A DNA stretch of 64,000 nucleotides, taken from the NCBI RefSeq assembly GCF_004803695.1, contig NZ_CP039393.1, forward strand, positions 1,488,001 to 1,552,000, written 5' to 3'. Positions 34,226-43,212 of the stretch are shown piece after piece (the stretch's first letter is position 1; each line of letters starts with the position of its first letter). Made by a program: the position numbers and the translations under genes. The stretch comes from Muribaculum gordoncarteri. GTDB taxonomy: Bacteria; Bacteroidota; Bacteroidia; Bacteroidales; Muribaculaceae. The notes beneath the pieces are model-generated. The model worked only from the letters and a program-made list of their open reading frames with translations. It did not search any database and was not told the DNA's origin.

Positions 34226-37200
34226 TTATATCTTTATTCCGTCACGTATTATCTGATCAAGTTTCTCGTTGATTTCACGGGTATTCCGGGCCGTGTCCCC
34301 GGTATTTTCCTCTATTTTCGCCAAGCGGTCGAGCGCCACACCCATTTTTTGGGAGACATCCTCCACATTCTCGTCGATGGAGACAGTGTGCATCTGTACG
34401 CTCGTGCCTATCCCTTCGAGTTTGGTGCCCTGATCCTGCGACATGGCGGTATAGACACCGGCCCTCCCGCTTTGGGACTGCGACTGGGACTCTGAGTCCG
34501 GATCGTCAGGGTGGCGTATGTCGATGCCGGCTTTGTCAAACATACCCGCGACGGTCTCAAGCAATCCTTCAAGCGTGGGGAGATTGCTTCCGTAGCGGTC
34601 GATGAGTCCCGCGGTGAGCTTGGCAACCTCGCCCATAAGCTCCTGTTCGGTCATCTTTCCTTCAGCGTATTTCTCATAAAGAGCGGATATGTCGTCACTG
34701 AAGCTCCCCACCACCTTGTCAAGGACTATCGTCCTGAGCATGTCGGTTACTATGTTCCGGAATGTGTCGGATGCATACTCCTTGAAGGAATCAAGCGCAT
34801 CCTTGCCGTTGTCGAGCCAGTCCCATAAACCGTCCACGAAGTTGCCGACAAGCGGTTCATACAGGGAACTTACATATTCGTGCAGGTTCTGAAGATACTC
34901 GTCATATTTCTCCCGAAGCTCGATGAGGGCCTCAAGAGTCTCCTTGGTCTGGCCGACAAGTTTATTGCCGTAGTTGTCAAGTATCGAACGGGCAAGCTCC
35001 TTGTCTATAAGCCCTCTATCATCAAACAGTTCGCCGAGACCGTTTTTGCGCGCCCAAGACACAAGGTCTTCGGTTTTCTGGGAATGGCCTCCAATACCCG
35101 AACCGAGGAATCCGCTGCTCTTTTTGCGTGTCTCGATACGGAGATTATTGATTGCTGCCGTAGTGCCTTCTTTATAGCCCCCCTGTCCCCAGATGTCCCG
35201 CCACTCGTCCCACCATGACAATGCGGACAGGTTGCCCATCACCCAATTGAATGCTCCGGTGAGCCAGCCCCCGCCGCTTTGATTGCGGTATATTGCCTGC
35301 GCCTCGGCTGCCTTCTTCACATAGGCGGCATAAACCTCGTCATGATATTCACGCCAGTTTCGCAGGTTCCGCAGGCCGTCCTCGGCAAACCATGTGTCCT
35401 CCTCATGGCGGGCATCCATAACGGCTATTCGATACTGGCTCACTGCGTCAGTTAGGGCGTTGATCTCCTTTACCTTCTCAGCATAGGCTTCGTATTCCTT
35501 GAATGCCTTGTTGTTGCCAAGCTCGCTTATCTTCTGCAGTAACTGAACCGCAGTGGAAACAAGGGCCAGAATTATCGAGGCTTTCTCGACTGCGGAGACA
35601 GCCTCCACGCCGACTTTCTGCACGGTGGCTATTCCGTCGATGGTGTCAGTGACAAAGCTCCCGATATCCATTATCAGACCCACAATCTCGCCGGCAGTAC
35701 CTCCGATGGCATTGCCGACACCTTTAATGGCTTCCGTCAGCTGCGAGACGCTATCCCGGGCTTCCTTCTCTGCCTTGACAAAGTTGTTGCTCGCCCTGAC
35801 ATGCCGGTCCTTTGCCTCGGTGTATTTTTTCAGCGCCTCGCCCATGCTGAGATAGGTGGCTACAATAACCGGCTTGCCGTTGGCGTCAACGCCTTCGGAC
35901 TTGAGACCTGTAAAGATTTTGCCTCCGTTGGTCACGGTATCGAGCTGCCGTTTGGCTGCAGCAAGCTCACGCTGGGCCACCGACAATTCCTGCGCCCTTT
36001 TAGACAAAGCACCAAACGGATCACGGCTGTCCAACTCATCCATTATCTCGCGGATTGTCGTAGTATATTCGCGCAGGTCCTGAGGGTCAAGAACCGAGGA
36101 CGCTGCGGTCTTGGCTTTCTCAAGCTGTGAAAGAAGTTCGTTCAGGGTCTCGGTCGAGGTGCCGCGAAGATCCTCAAAGGCGCGGATATAATCGGGCGAC
36201 TGGCGCAGCACATCGAAGTCATGCGCCATCAGTTCCTTCCCTTTGGATTTTATAGCCTCGGCCATGGAACGGTCAATCCGCGCCACAGCTTCAGCATCTC
36301 CGGCAGATTCAGCCTGTAACCGGGCTTTACGAAGCTCCGCTATCTCGGAGTTATACCGCTCCTCTATTTCTTTGCGTTGGTCGGCATAGGATTGATATTT
36401 ATCCAGAAGCTCCTTATAAAGATTGTCCGTGCCGGCTTTCATGGCGGCGTCCGCGCTTTCCTGCGCCCTCGTGATCTGCTCCTGCTGCTCGGTAGTCAAC
36501 CCGTATTCATTCAGCCCGACAGTTCCGGCTTCCTTATTCCGTGCGGCAAAATCATCCCGCATCTTGTCTATCTCGGCACATTGCTTCTCATAGTCAAGAG
36601 CTATCTGACGGCGGCGGCGCTCGGCACTGTCGGCCATTTGGTCGATTTCATCCTGCTCGTTCTGCCAACGGAGCTTACGCAACTCCTCCGCAGCCTTGCG
36701 GACTGCCTCCAACCGCTCATCTTTGCCGGGAACGGTCTTAGATTGGCTCTCTACAGTTGTGGCTGCCATCTGTGGAATTCTGAGTGCTGCAAGGGCGTCC
36801 TCAGTCGCCCCGATTTCTTTCTGCAGATCACCCACGCGTTTTTCAGCTTCATCAGCGGCCGCCTTTATCTGACGGTCACGCTCCTGAAGGGCAAGCCTGT
36901 TGCTTTCTGAGTTATATGTCTGCGCATCACTGACTTCATAGGTGTAAGTTTTCCACGTCCTTCCGACACCGGCAGAGGTCACGGCATAGTGATCGTGAGC
37001 GACCTCCCGTACCCCCTTCATGCCACGTGCCTTTGCATCAGCGTAACTAACCTCATCACCTTTGGATTTGACACCGTACCGGGCATTGCGCCGGGCAAGT
37101 TCCTGCTTCTCGATCATCGTCGAGTAAGCGCCGGTGACAGCCTTGTCAAGAGCAGCCGCCTTGGCGCGCAGAACGAATGATTGCACCACGTTAGAGGTGT

Positions 37201-38404
37201 TGTTGACAAGCACAGCTTCCGCATCCTTGACATTGTTTACAGACAATCCAAGTTCCTGAAAAGCCTTCTTGTTCTCATCGACAAATTTACGCCGCTTTGA
37301 CATGTCATCCCCGAGGGCTTTCCACGCGCGCTGCAGTTTATTATATGCGGCAATCTGGGAACCCGCACTTTCCCCTATCGACCGGGCGATTTCCCCGTTG
37401 ATTTCCTTTGTGCGCTCCAGTTGTGCCTGACGCTCCTCCTCGGCTTTCTTTGCGGCATCGTTGCCTTTCGCAAACGCGTATAGGGCACCTACAACGGTGA
37501 CTATGGCCATCGCGAGCAGCACATAGGGATTCGCCTTGGCTACAGCGTTGAATGCCGCCTGTGCGACCGTGGCCGCTTTGGTGGCGATGACACCGCGCCC
37601 TACCGCCCATGTGCGTATGGTCTCGGCAGTGGCGGCGGCGTTGGTCTGTATTGTGTTGACTCCCTGCATGAGGGCGGACTGCCCCTGAAGATTGACTTGC
37701 ATGGAGGTAAGGGCATTACTCGCCACAAGTGCCGTCTGCAGACGTGTCTGTACTTCAATGAGGTCGGCTTCGCTGAGTCCGAGAGCCTGTGCTCCGGCGG
37801 TCGCCAGCCCGAACCCGTCAACGACAAGCTGCATACCTCCCGCCAATTGATCGAAGCCGCGAGTGTCGGATGCTGCGTTGGTGACGGCTTGGGAAGTGTC
37901 CACTATTGCATCGTTGAGCTCTCCGGCTTTCTCGGTAAGTTCATCGATATGGCGGGCAAGTTCCCGACCTTGCGCAGTCTGTTTCTCTGCATCTGTCAGG
38001 GAACGGTAAGCCAACAGCAATGTGGCTATCTCTTCGCGGACATTACGTAGCTGCATACGCAGTGACTGCCCGGCATTCTCGGATTCTGCCTTGAGTCGGC
38101 GTTGCTCTTCCTCCAATTGCCTGATGGCCGCACGTTCCCCTTCCAGTTCGCTCTTGTAGGCTTTGAGTTTAGCCTGAGCCTCCATCCAGCTTTTACCGGG
38201 TGCCGCATTTTTTAGGCTCTTTTCAAGACGGGCATATTCCTTCTCCATGCCGCTGACATAGCTTTTCTGCAGCTTCAGGGATTCGGTGATTTCCTTGAGC
38301 TCCTTTTTGGATTCATCGGAAAAACGCGCCACTGTCTGACCGGCCTTCTTAAGACCGGGGGACAGTCCGTCCTGTAAAAATATCTCAAGCTCTACTGGCT
38401 TCAT
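34226..38404 (-). CDS. tail tape measure protein
   Basis: The 1,392-residue protein is dominated by long charged helices (about 20-130, 600-900) with hydrophobic stretches such as 'NPYVLLAMAIVTVVGALYAFAKG' (about 291-313) and 'AIGGTAGEIVGLIMDIGSF'. This is the usual composition of a tape measure, which sets tail length and helps DNA entry. Its place directly after the frameshifted chaperone pair G/GT supports the call. A long tail is implied, consistent with a siphovirus-like rather than contractile virion; no sheath gene was recognised. Confidence 0.85.
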   Translation of the reverse strand: MKPVELEIFLQDGLSPGLKKAGQTVARFSDESKKELKEITESLKLQKSYVSGMEKEYARLEKSLKNAAPGKSWMEAQAKLKAYKSELEGERAAIRQLEEEQRRLKAESENAGQSLRMQLRNVREEIATLLLAYRSLTDAEKQTAQGRELARHIDELTEKAGELNDAIVDTSQAVTNAASDTRGFDQLAGGMQLVVDGFGLATAGAQALGLSEADLIEVQTRLQTALVASNALTSMQVNLQGQSALMQGVNTIQTNAAATAETIRTWAVGRGVIATKAATVAQAAFNAVAKANPYVLLAMAIVTVVGALYAFAKGNDAAKKAEEERQAQLERTKEINGEIARSIGESAGSQIAAYNKLQRAWKALGDDMSKRRKFVDENKKAFQELGLSVNNVKDAEAVLVNNTSNVVQSFVLRAKAAALDKAVTGAYSTMIEKQELARRNARYGVKSKGDEVSYADAKARGMKGVREVAHDHYAVTSAGVGRTWKTYTYEVSDAQTYNSESNRLALQERDRQIKAAADEAEKRVGDLQKEIGATEDALAALRIPQMAATTVESQSKTVPGKDERLEAVRKAAEELRKLRWQNEQDEIDQMADSAERRRRQIALDYEKQCAEIDKMRDDFAARNKEAGTVGLNEYGLTTEQQEQITRAQESADAAMKAGTDNLYKELLDKYQSYADQRKEIEERYNSEIAELRKARLQAESAGDAEAVARIDRSMAEAIKSKGKELMAHDFDVLRQSPDYIRAFEDLRGTSTETLNELLSQLEKAKTAASSVLDPQDLREYTTTIREIMDELDSRDPFGALSKRAQELSVAQRELAAAKRQLDTVTNGGKIFTGLKSEGVDANGKPVIVATYLSMGEALKKYTEAKDRHVRASNNFVKAEKEARDSVSQLTEAIKGVGNAIGGTAGEIVGLIMDIGSFVTDTIDGIATVQKVGVEAVSAVEKASIILALVSTAVQLLQKISELGNNKAFKEYEAYAEKVKEINALTDAVSQYRIAVMDARHEEDTWFAEDGLRNLRNWREYHDEVYAAYVKKAAEAQAIYRNQSGGGWLTGAFNWVMGNLSALSWWDEWRDIWGQGGYKEGTTAAINNLRIETRKKSSGFLGSGIGGHSQKTEDLVSWARKNGLGELFDDRGLIDKELARSILDNYGNKLVGQTKETLEALIELREKYDEYLQNLHEYVSSLYEPLVGNFVDGLWDWLDNGKDALDSFKEYASDTFRNIVTDMLRTIVLDKVVGSFSDDISALYEKYAEGKMTEQELMGEVAKLTAGLIDRYGSNLPTLEGLLETVAGMFDKAGIDIRHPDDPDSESQSQSQSGRAGVYTAMSQDQGTKLEGIGTSVQMHTVSIDENVEDVSQKMGVALDRLAKIEENTGDTARNTREINEKLDQIIRDGIKI

Positions 38405-38410
38405 GCTTTT

Positions 38411-39153
38411 TCAATGTTTCAGGTTGCTTTTGAAAAATCCGGCTACTTCTGCAGCCTGCTCTTCCGGAGTGGCGTTTACAATGTTATTGCCGGAAGATGA
38501 TTTGGGGCTTTTGTTTGTCTTTTTGTAATGAGGAGCATCACTCAACATCATTATCAAGGTCTGATAGTTCACCTTGTTAAGGATGTAGTCAACACTCCAT
38601 CCTGTGACGTCGGCGATCTGCCATATAAATCCGAAGATGCTATGGGAGCTTTCATAACCGCTCGTTAACTCATCTTCGCCTTTCGGCTCAGTCTCGGCTT
38701 CATCGGATTCGTCCGCTCGGCCAATCTGATAATATTCGTAAAAGGGTCGGTACCCATGAGACTCACAAAACGATGTATGGCACCAATCTGGTAACGATGC
38801 TCCACACAGTTGCGGATAAACCATGAGACCGGGCGCAGGAACCGGCGCCGAATGGGACCGACACAGATGGCACATGCTATCATGTGACATATTTTGGCTC
38901 CGTGGTCGGCGATGAACCGCATCTGCTCCTCGCTGTTGAAAGCCGCCATCTGCGCCGCCGTCACACCCATTGACAGATATGTCCGGGCAAAATCTATCTG
39001 CCCGGACATGTAAGGTCGTTTGAGGGTGACACGAAGCACGACTGGGCGTTTACGGAACGGCACCTTGAATCCCTTTAGCGGAATTGATATTCCACGGTTC
39101 AACAGCGCGTCGGCAGCTTCGCACTGTATCGCCCTTGCCGTAGCTTCATCCAT
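38411..39153 (-). CDS. tail assembly chaperone GT, made by -1 frameshift
   Basis: Two overlapping frames follow the tail tube gene. Ribosomes starting at 39153 and slipping -1 on CCCTTTT (38740-38746) would join 138 residues of the G frame to 109 residues of the second frame, giving 247. The second frame has a C-terminal helical part ('WQIADVTGWSVDYILNKV') and no sensible start of its own. A G/GT pair just before the tape measure gene is the rule in long-tailed phages. Efficiency and exact slip site are inferred. Confidence 0.65.
38665..39153 (-). CDS. tail assembly chaperone G
   Basis: The unshifted product has 162 residues, helical, and starts 13 bp after the tail tube stop. It corresponds to the G protein of the G/GT pair that coats the tape measure during tail assembly. 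Its last 24 codons overlap the GT-specific frame. Confidence 0.65.
   Translation of the reverse strand: MDEATARAIQCEAADALLNRGISIPLKGFKVPFRKRPVVLRVTLKRPYMSGQIDFARTYLSMGVTAAQMAAFNSEEQMRFIADHGAKICHMIACAICVGPIRRRFLRPVSWFIRNCVEHRYQIGAIHRFVSLMGTDPFTNIIRLAERTNPMKPRLSRKAKMS
38740..38746 (-). promoter_or_regulatory. programmed -1 ribosomal frameshift site
   Basis: On the minus strand the zero frame reads GAC-CCT-TTT-ACG. The heptamer C-CCT-TTT fits the X-XXY-YYZ slippery form. A -1 slip leads directly into the open GT frame ('PFYEYYQIG'). Confidence 0.6.
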
Positions 39154-39165
39154 GCTCTGTCAGGA

Positions 39166-39720
39166 TTAGGAGCCGGCTGCGGCTTCGGTCTCTTCGGGAA
39201 GGAGCCATCCGTTGTCGGCGCTCCATTCTGTCGGTAATTCCGTGCTTTCGAACACTCCGTAAGGGGGGACCTTGTCGGCCACAGGCGCCGCCACCTTCAG
39301 TTCTACTTCAATCTTTGCGGTCTCGGTGAGGGTGAGCTTGCCGCCGAGATCCGACAGCAGCGTGGCGTTGGGGATAAGTACGGACTGGCCGGAAACAAGT
39401 TCAAGCTCCCACGGCCCTTCCATCACTATGATTTTTCTCGGGGCGGTCCAGCCTGTCACTTTCTCTCCCTTTTTATGGAGAGAACCGCCAAGGAGCTGTT
39501 GAAGACTCTCGAAATTCAACTGGATCATGTCGAACTTGGGTCCGATCTTACCGTTTGACTGAGGTATCACAAGAACCGGCGCACCCGGGACCTGCTCCGC
39601 ATCTATCTCGGCAGACTCGGGCTTCGTACCGCCCATGTCGAAACTGTTTTTGGCTATATAGCCGACTTTCTTGTTTTTATATTTTACGGCACCTATGCCG
39701 TACATGAAGTCTTTGTTCAT
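39166..39720 (-). CDS. major tail tube protein
   Basis: The 184-residue protein is beta-rich, beginning 'MNKDFMYGIGAVKYKNKKVGYI', with an 'EIDAEQVPGAPVLVIPQSNG' segment. Its size and position just before the chaperone pair and tape measure match a tail tube subunit. It overlaps the upstream spanin-like gene by 4 bp. Confidence 0.65.
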   Translation of the reverse strand: MNKDFMYGIGAVKYKNKKVGYIAKNSFDMGGTKPESAEIDAEQVPGAPVLVIPQSNGKIGPKFDMIQLNFESLQQLLGGSLHKKGEKVTGWTAPRKIIVMEGPWELELVSGQSVLIPNATLLSDLGGKLTLTETAKIEVELKVAAPVADKVPPYGVFESTELPTEWSADNGWLLPEETEAAAGS

Positions 39721-40199
39721 TTCTCTTTCTTTTTCAGATTGAATGTAATTGTTACAAGTACCCCGGAAACTATACCCAAAACATAAATCAGTATAGGGTC
39801 TGCCAATGGGTCTGAGCGTTTCTGCCGCTCCTGTATAAGTTCGTTCTGTTTCTGTTCGAGAGCATCACGCGCAGTATGATAGAGTGCCTCGTAGTATTCT
39901 ACTTGACGTTGCAGCGAATCACATGTGCCGGTAATGTATATCACACCACCTTTTTGCTTCGCCTCTATATGCGCCCGGTCTTTACTTTCGCGAAAGACGG
40001 CTCCCTCTGGTAGCTTAAGGAGGCTGTCCACGGATACCGTAAGATTCACCTTGCTCCCCGGGATCATCTCGGTCTGAATGTGTTTTACTACAATACCCGT
40101 CGTGTCGCTCCTCTCGAATGTCGAAGATGTCTGCTCCTGCTGCATCTGAGTCTTTTTGGTTGTCGCGCAACTTGAAAAGCACAGGACAATAATCAGCAT
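39717..40199 (-). CDS. unimolecular-spanin-like lipoprotein
   Basis: From ATG 40199 the protein has 160 residues. It begins with a lipoprotein signal ('MLIIVLCFSSC', lipobox cysteine at residue 11) and ends with a transmembrane helix 'ILIYVLGIVSGVLVTITF' followed by a short basic tail. A periplasmic coiled-coil stretch ('LQRQVEYYEALYHTARDAL') lies before it. An outer-membrane lipid anchor and an inner-membrane anchor on one chain is the definition of a u-spanin, which fuses the membranes at lysis. The first 185 bp are nested out of frame in the upstream lysis gene, as Rz1 is in Rz. Confidence 0.65.
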   Translation of the reverse strand: MLIIVLCFSSCATTKKTQMQQEQTSSTFERSDTTGIVVKHIQTEMIPGSKVNLTVSVDSLLKLPEGAVFRESKDRAHIEAKQKGGVIYITGTCDSLQRQVEYYEALYHTARDALEQKQNELIQERQKRSDPLADPILIYVLGIVSGVLVTITFNLKKKEK

Positions 40200-40515
40200 G
40201 ACGGCAGCCGGAAGCAGCCTCGACAGCCTTGCGCAACCGGGCCATCTCGCGTTTGGTTGAAGCCATCTCCTTCTTTGTTGACTGAAGGTCTGTTCTCGTA
40301 GCGTTGAGTTCATCTTTCAAGGGTTTTACGATATTCTCCACCAAAATCCGTGTGGCATTCTCGGTGTTGGTGATACGCACGGTCTCGGCATCTGCCCGGG
40401 CTTTCTCTGCATCGGCGTTAGCCTTGCGCACGGTCGCTTTCATAGTAGCTACCGCCACCACGAGGGCGACAAGACCGCCACCAAGCAATATGTTGAGGAT
40501 TTCGCTGAAGGACAT
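40015..40515 (-). CDS. holin- or Rz-like membrane protein with coiled coil
   Basis: A single N-terminal transmembrane helix ('ILNILLGGGLVALVVAVATM', residues 6-25) is followed by a long charged coiled coil (26-105, 'KANADAEKARADAETVRI') and a hydrophilic, probably disordered end. 166 residues. It lies between the amidase and the spanin-like gene. The topology suits an i-spanin or a type III holin; the sequence does not decide. Confidence 0.65.
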   Translation of the reverse strand: MSFSEILNILLGGGLVALVVAVATMKATVRKANADAEKARADAETVRITNTENATRILVENIVKPLKDELNATRTDLQSTKKEMASTKREMARLRKAVEAASGCRHADYCPVLFKLRDNQKDSDAAGADIFDIREERHDGYCSKTHSDRDDPGEQGESYGIRGQPP

Positions 40516-40540
40516 CGCTGTGTTTGGTTTTAATTGTTGT

Positions 40541-41001
40541 TTACTGGTTTATGTCTATCGACTTAAGCCATTTCTGGACATCGAAACTCGGACAGGCTTT
40601 GGCCGCCACTTCGTTGTGGCCGATTATTCTGACTCCGGGGAAGCGGCAATGAAAGTCCTTTACATACGCTTCCATTGCCTTGAGCTGCGCAGGGGTGCGG
40701 GTATCCTTGGGCTTCATCGCCCTGTCACAGCCCCCGGCATATACCACATGACGACTGACAGAATTGTAACCTTTGGCGCCATTAGTGATTTCCCACGGAT
40801 CGACGTTGGCATCCTCGTTGTTATCGACCAGACGCTCAACGCTGCCGTCAAGATGAATAATGTCGGTGTAACCTACTTGTTTCCATCCACGGCCTCCGGC
40901 AGCACCGGGGAGAGGTGCATGCGCCGTATATCGGCAGCCGTCACCTCACGCCCTTCGGGTGTCGCCGTGCAGTGGAGGACTAAATACTGCAGCTTTGCCA
41001 T
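40541..41001 (-). pseudogene. frameshifted N-acetylmuramoyl-L-alanine amidase (endolysin)
   Basis: From ATG 41001 the first frame reads 'LQYLVLHCTATPEGREVTAA', the start of an amidase_2 domain with its zinc histidine, but hits a TAG at 40875-40873. A second frame from about 40915 continues the same protein: 'AGGRGWKQVGYTDIIHLDGS', 'YNSVSRHVVYAGGCD' and 'GHNEVAAKACPSFDV' with the C-terminal zinc ligand motif. Loss of one base near GTGCTGCCGG accounts for the break. Either the endolysin is inactivated or the base is an assembly error. Confidence 0.8.
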
Positions 41002-41003
41002 CT

Positions 41004-42077
41004 TTAACCCTTATTTGCTGCCGGGGCTTCGTATCCGCTCATTATGGCAGCTCCCGCATCCTGCTTCTTGAACAGGCAGATGAAGTAATGACGGAAGTTG
41101 ATGAGGCTACGCTGGTTCAACGGGTCGGTGGATGCCTCGCTGTAATACATCTTGGTAGAGCCGGTGGCCTTGAATACACGGGGTGTGTAGAAGGCGAAGG
41201 AGGCTTGGAACTCGCCGGCTTCGGCAGTGGCACCTACAGCCTTCTTTTTACCGGCGGTGGTATAGAGCGGACATGCAGCATAGGTGTAAATGGTGAAGCC
41301 GTACAGATTGCCCACCTTTCCGGTGTTGCGGTCGATATTGAACTGTTCACGGAAAGTCTGGCTGACGAGGAGCAGGTCATTTACATGATCTGTACAAAGC
41401 ACTAATCGACGGTTATCCGTGGGAACCTTAAGCTTGTCAAGGGCAGCTTTTAGCGCAACAAGGTCATTGGGAGTCAGACGGCGACGACCTGTTTCGGGAT
41501 CGACCTCACCGGTGGTTTTCAACAGCGGGGTAGTGGCGCTGTTCTCGTTGGGGCAAAGCGCATGTGCAGCCTTGCGGAACTTGGCATCGCTGATGGCGTT
41601 GCCATGACTCTCTTTGACACGCGACATCTTGTCATAGGTAATGGCATGAAGCTCGTCATCTGTAATCGGGGTCGCCTTGGTCTGGAATTTGTCAAGGTTT
41701 ATCGCGATATCTCCGTCATCAAGCTTCTGCGTCTCGATGGGATAGGTGGTGTTGTTGATCAGCACATCCGGGTCAACCCCCACATCCACGAGGTGTATGA
41801 CATCGTTGTTGACTATCGAGGACTGGTCCGGCACCCCGTCGAGCCATGAGCCGCTGAGGAACTCGCGCAAAGCTTTGACAAGTTCGCCGGTCCATATCTC
41901 GGCATAGACACCGGCCCGGAGCGCGGATCCGACCGAAGGGACGAAACTCATCACGGAACCCACGGCGACCATTGCGGCAGAACCCGCAAGGGGATGCACA
42001 TCAACGGCAGTCGCCATGACCGCGCCCATCACAATGTTGAAAAGCAGGGCGCAAAGGATTTTTAATGTTGTTTTCAT
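41004..42077 (-). CDS. major capsid protein
   Basis: The 357-residue protein follows the protease-scaffold gene by 19 bp. It has an E-loop-like N-terminal region and a beta/alpha body ('DNRRLVLCTDHVNDLLL', 'LYGFTIYTYAACPLY', 'AFYTPRVFKATGS', 'RSLINFRHYFICLF') consistent with an HK97/Mu gpT-type capsid subunit. The first about 40 residues are unusually hydrophobic and may be a removable or membrane-like delta region. Confidence 0.7.
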   Translation of the reverse strand: MKTTLKILCALLFNIVMGAVMATAVDVHPLAGSAAMVAVGSVMSFVPSVGSALRAGVYAEIWTGELVKALREFLSGSWLDGVPDQSSIVNNDVIHLVDVGVDPDVLINNTTYPIETQKLDDGDIAINLDKFQTKATPITDDELHAITYDKMSRVKESHGNAISDAKFRKAAHALCPNENSATTPLLKTTGEVDPETGRRRLTPNDLVALKAALDKLKVPTDNRRLVLCTDHVNDLLLVSQTFREQFNIDRNTGKVGNLYGFTIYTYAACPLYTTAGKKKAVGATAEAGEFQASFAFYTPRVFKATGSTKMYYSEASTDPLNQRSLINFRHYFICLFKKQDAGAAIMSGYEAPAANKG

Positions 42078-42096
42078 TTGCGGTTATTTTTGTTGG

Positions 42097-43044
42097 TTAG
42101 ATGTTGCAGTCCATGCCGTACTCGGATTTGTAGAGACGGCGGTATTCGCCGGGGTTGTCCTTTCGAAGCTTCAGAAGCTCCTCCTCCGGAACCTCGCTGA
42201 GTTTGGTGTAGGTCTTGGCTTCTCCTGAAACCGGGGTCGTATCACTTGAGGAGTTTACCGTCTTGCTAAGGCGGGCACGCGGGGACATGGCATCAAGAGT
42301 TGCTTTAAGCGAGTCGATGCCGATTGTTTTGCCGAGGTTGATGAAGTGTTCCTTCTTGTCCTCGGTAAGGCGATTTTCTCTGATGGCAAGCTCCACTGCG
42401 GATGTCACCTGAGTAAGCTCGAGCCCGGCCTTGTCTTTCTTTAACTGCTCGTTCTCGGTCGCGGCGGCTTGTAATTCCGTCACTTTGGCGAGAACTGCCG
42501 TTTCATCTGCCGTTTCCGGCAAGCCCAGTTTAAGGGCAATGGTCTTGAGTTCCATTTGCTGTTTTGTTGTTTGAGGTTTATTACTGAGTGCGGGCAGGGG
42601 GTTCTCGCTGTCTCTGCCCAGCGTTATCTGCTTTCCATTATGGCGCATGACTATGGCGTTGTCATTGGCACCGATATCTACTATGGAGGTCTCGAAGATT
42701 TTGCTCTTCGTGATTGTGGGAGCGGTCTGCCCGGCGACGAGATGTTCCGGCTCCTCGCTAAGTTCAAGCACGTCGATGCCTATGCTCACCATGCGGAGGG
42801 AACCGACCTCCCACTGTTTCTTACACTGTTTCGACAACTCGGTCGCACAGTCGAAGACCGGCTCCCCGGTAATCTCACCGTCCTTGACCTCTATGTCCTT
42901 CATGAAGCCGATGACCTTGCCTCGCTCGTGCATATATAGCAGCACAGGGTTCCGCTCATACTGCGCGGTATCGCACCCGGCTGTCAGCACCCGGCTGCCA
43001 TGGCTGTTCAGGCTGTCGTCCGTTAGTCTTACTCGTTTTCCCAT
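42097..43044 (-). CDS. prohead protease with fused scaffold
   Basis: The 315-residue protein has an N-terminal protease-like half ('NPVLLYMHERGKVIGFMKDI', His39 in 'YMHERG', 'SLRMVSIGID' with a candidate Ser) and a C-terminal half (after about 160) of charged helices typical of scaffold. Mu encodes the same pair as gpI and its in-frame C-terminal product gpZ. An internal ATG (Met164, plus-strand 42555) followed by 'ELKTIALKLGLPE' could give the scaffold alone. It is the first gene of the leftward late operon. Confidence 0.75.
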   Translation of the reverse strand: MGKRVRLTDDSLNSHGSRVLTAGCDTAQYERNPVLLYMHERGKVIGFMKDIEVKDGEITGEPVFDCATELSKQCKKQWEVGSLRMVSIGIDVLELSEEPEHLVAGQTAPTITKSKIFETSIVDIGANDNAIVMRHNGKQITLGRDSENPLPALSNKPQTTKQQMELKTIALKLGLPETADETAVLAKVTELQAAATENEQLKKDKAGLELTQVTSAVELAIRENRLTEDKKEHFINLGKTIGIDSLKATLDAMSPRARLSKTVNSSSDTTPVSGEAKTYTKLSEVPEEELLKLRKDNPGEYRRLYKSEYGMDCNI

Positions 43045-43105
43045 TGCGATGTGATGCGTTTGAATTTCGATGCAATATTACAGGGTAATTCCCTGCCTGA
43101 CAAAA

Positions 43106-43149
43106 AAGTGTGAAACGGTTGCACACTTCTATGAAACCATTGCTCACTT
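43106..43149. promoter_or_regulatory. dyad and direct repeat in the divergent late control region
   Basis: AAGTGTG (43106-43112) and CACACTT (43122-43128) form a perfect dyad. TGAAACGGTTGCACACTT (43111) recurs at 43132 with three mismatches, 21 bp on. The segment lies between the leftward late operon and the rightward terminase operon and is a good candidate for an activator binding site. Confidence 0.5.
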
Positions 43150-43212
43150 TTTTTGCCGGCACGGTCGAACTCGCCACTTTTGCATTGCAAAAGCGCAAAA
43201 ATCATTATCATC

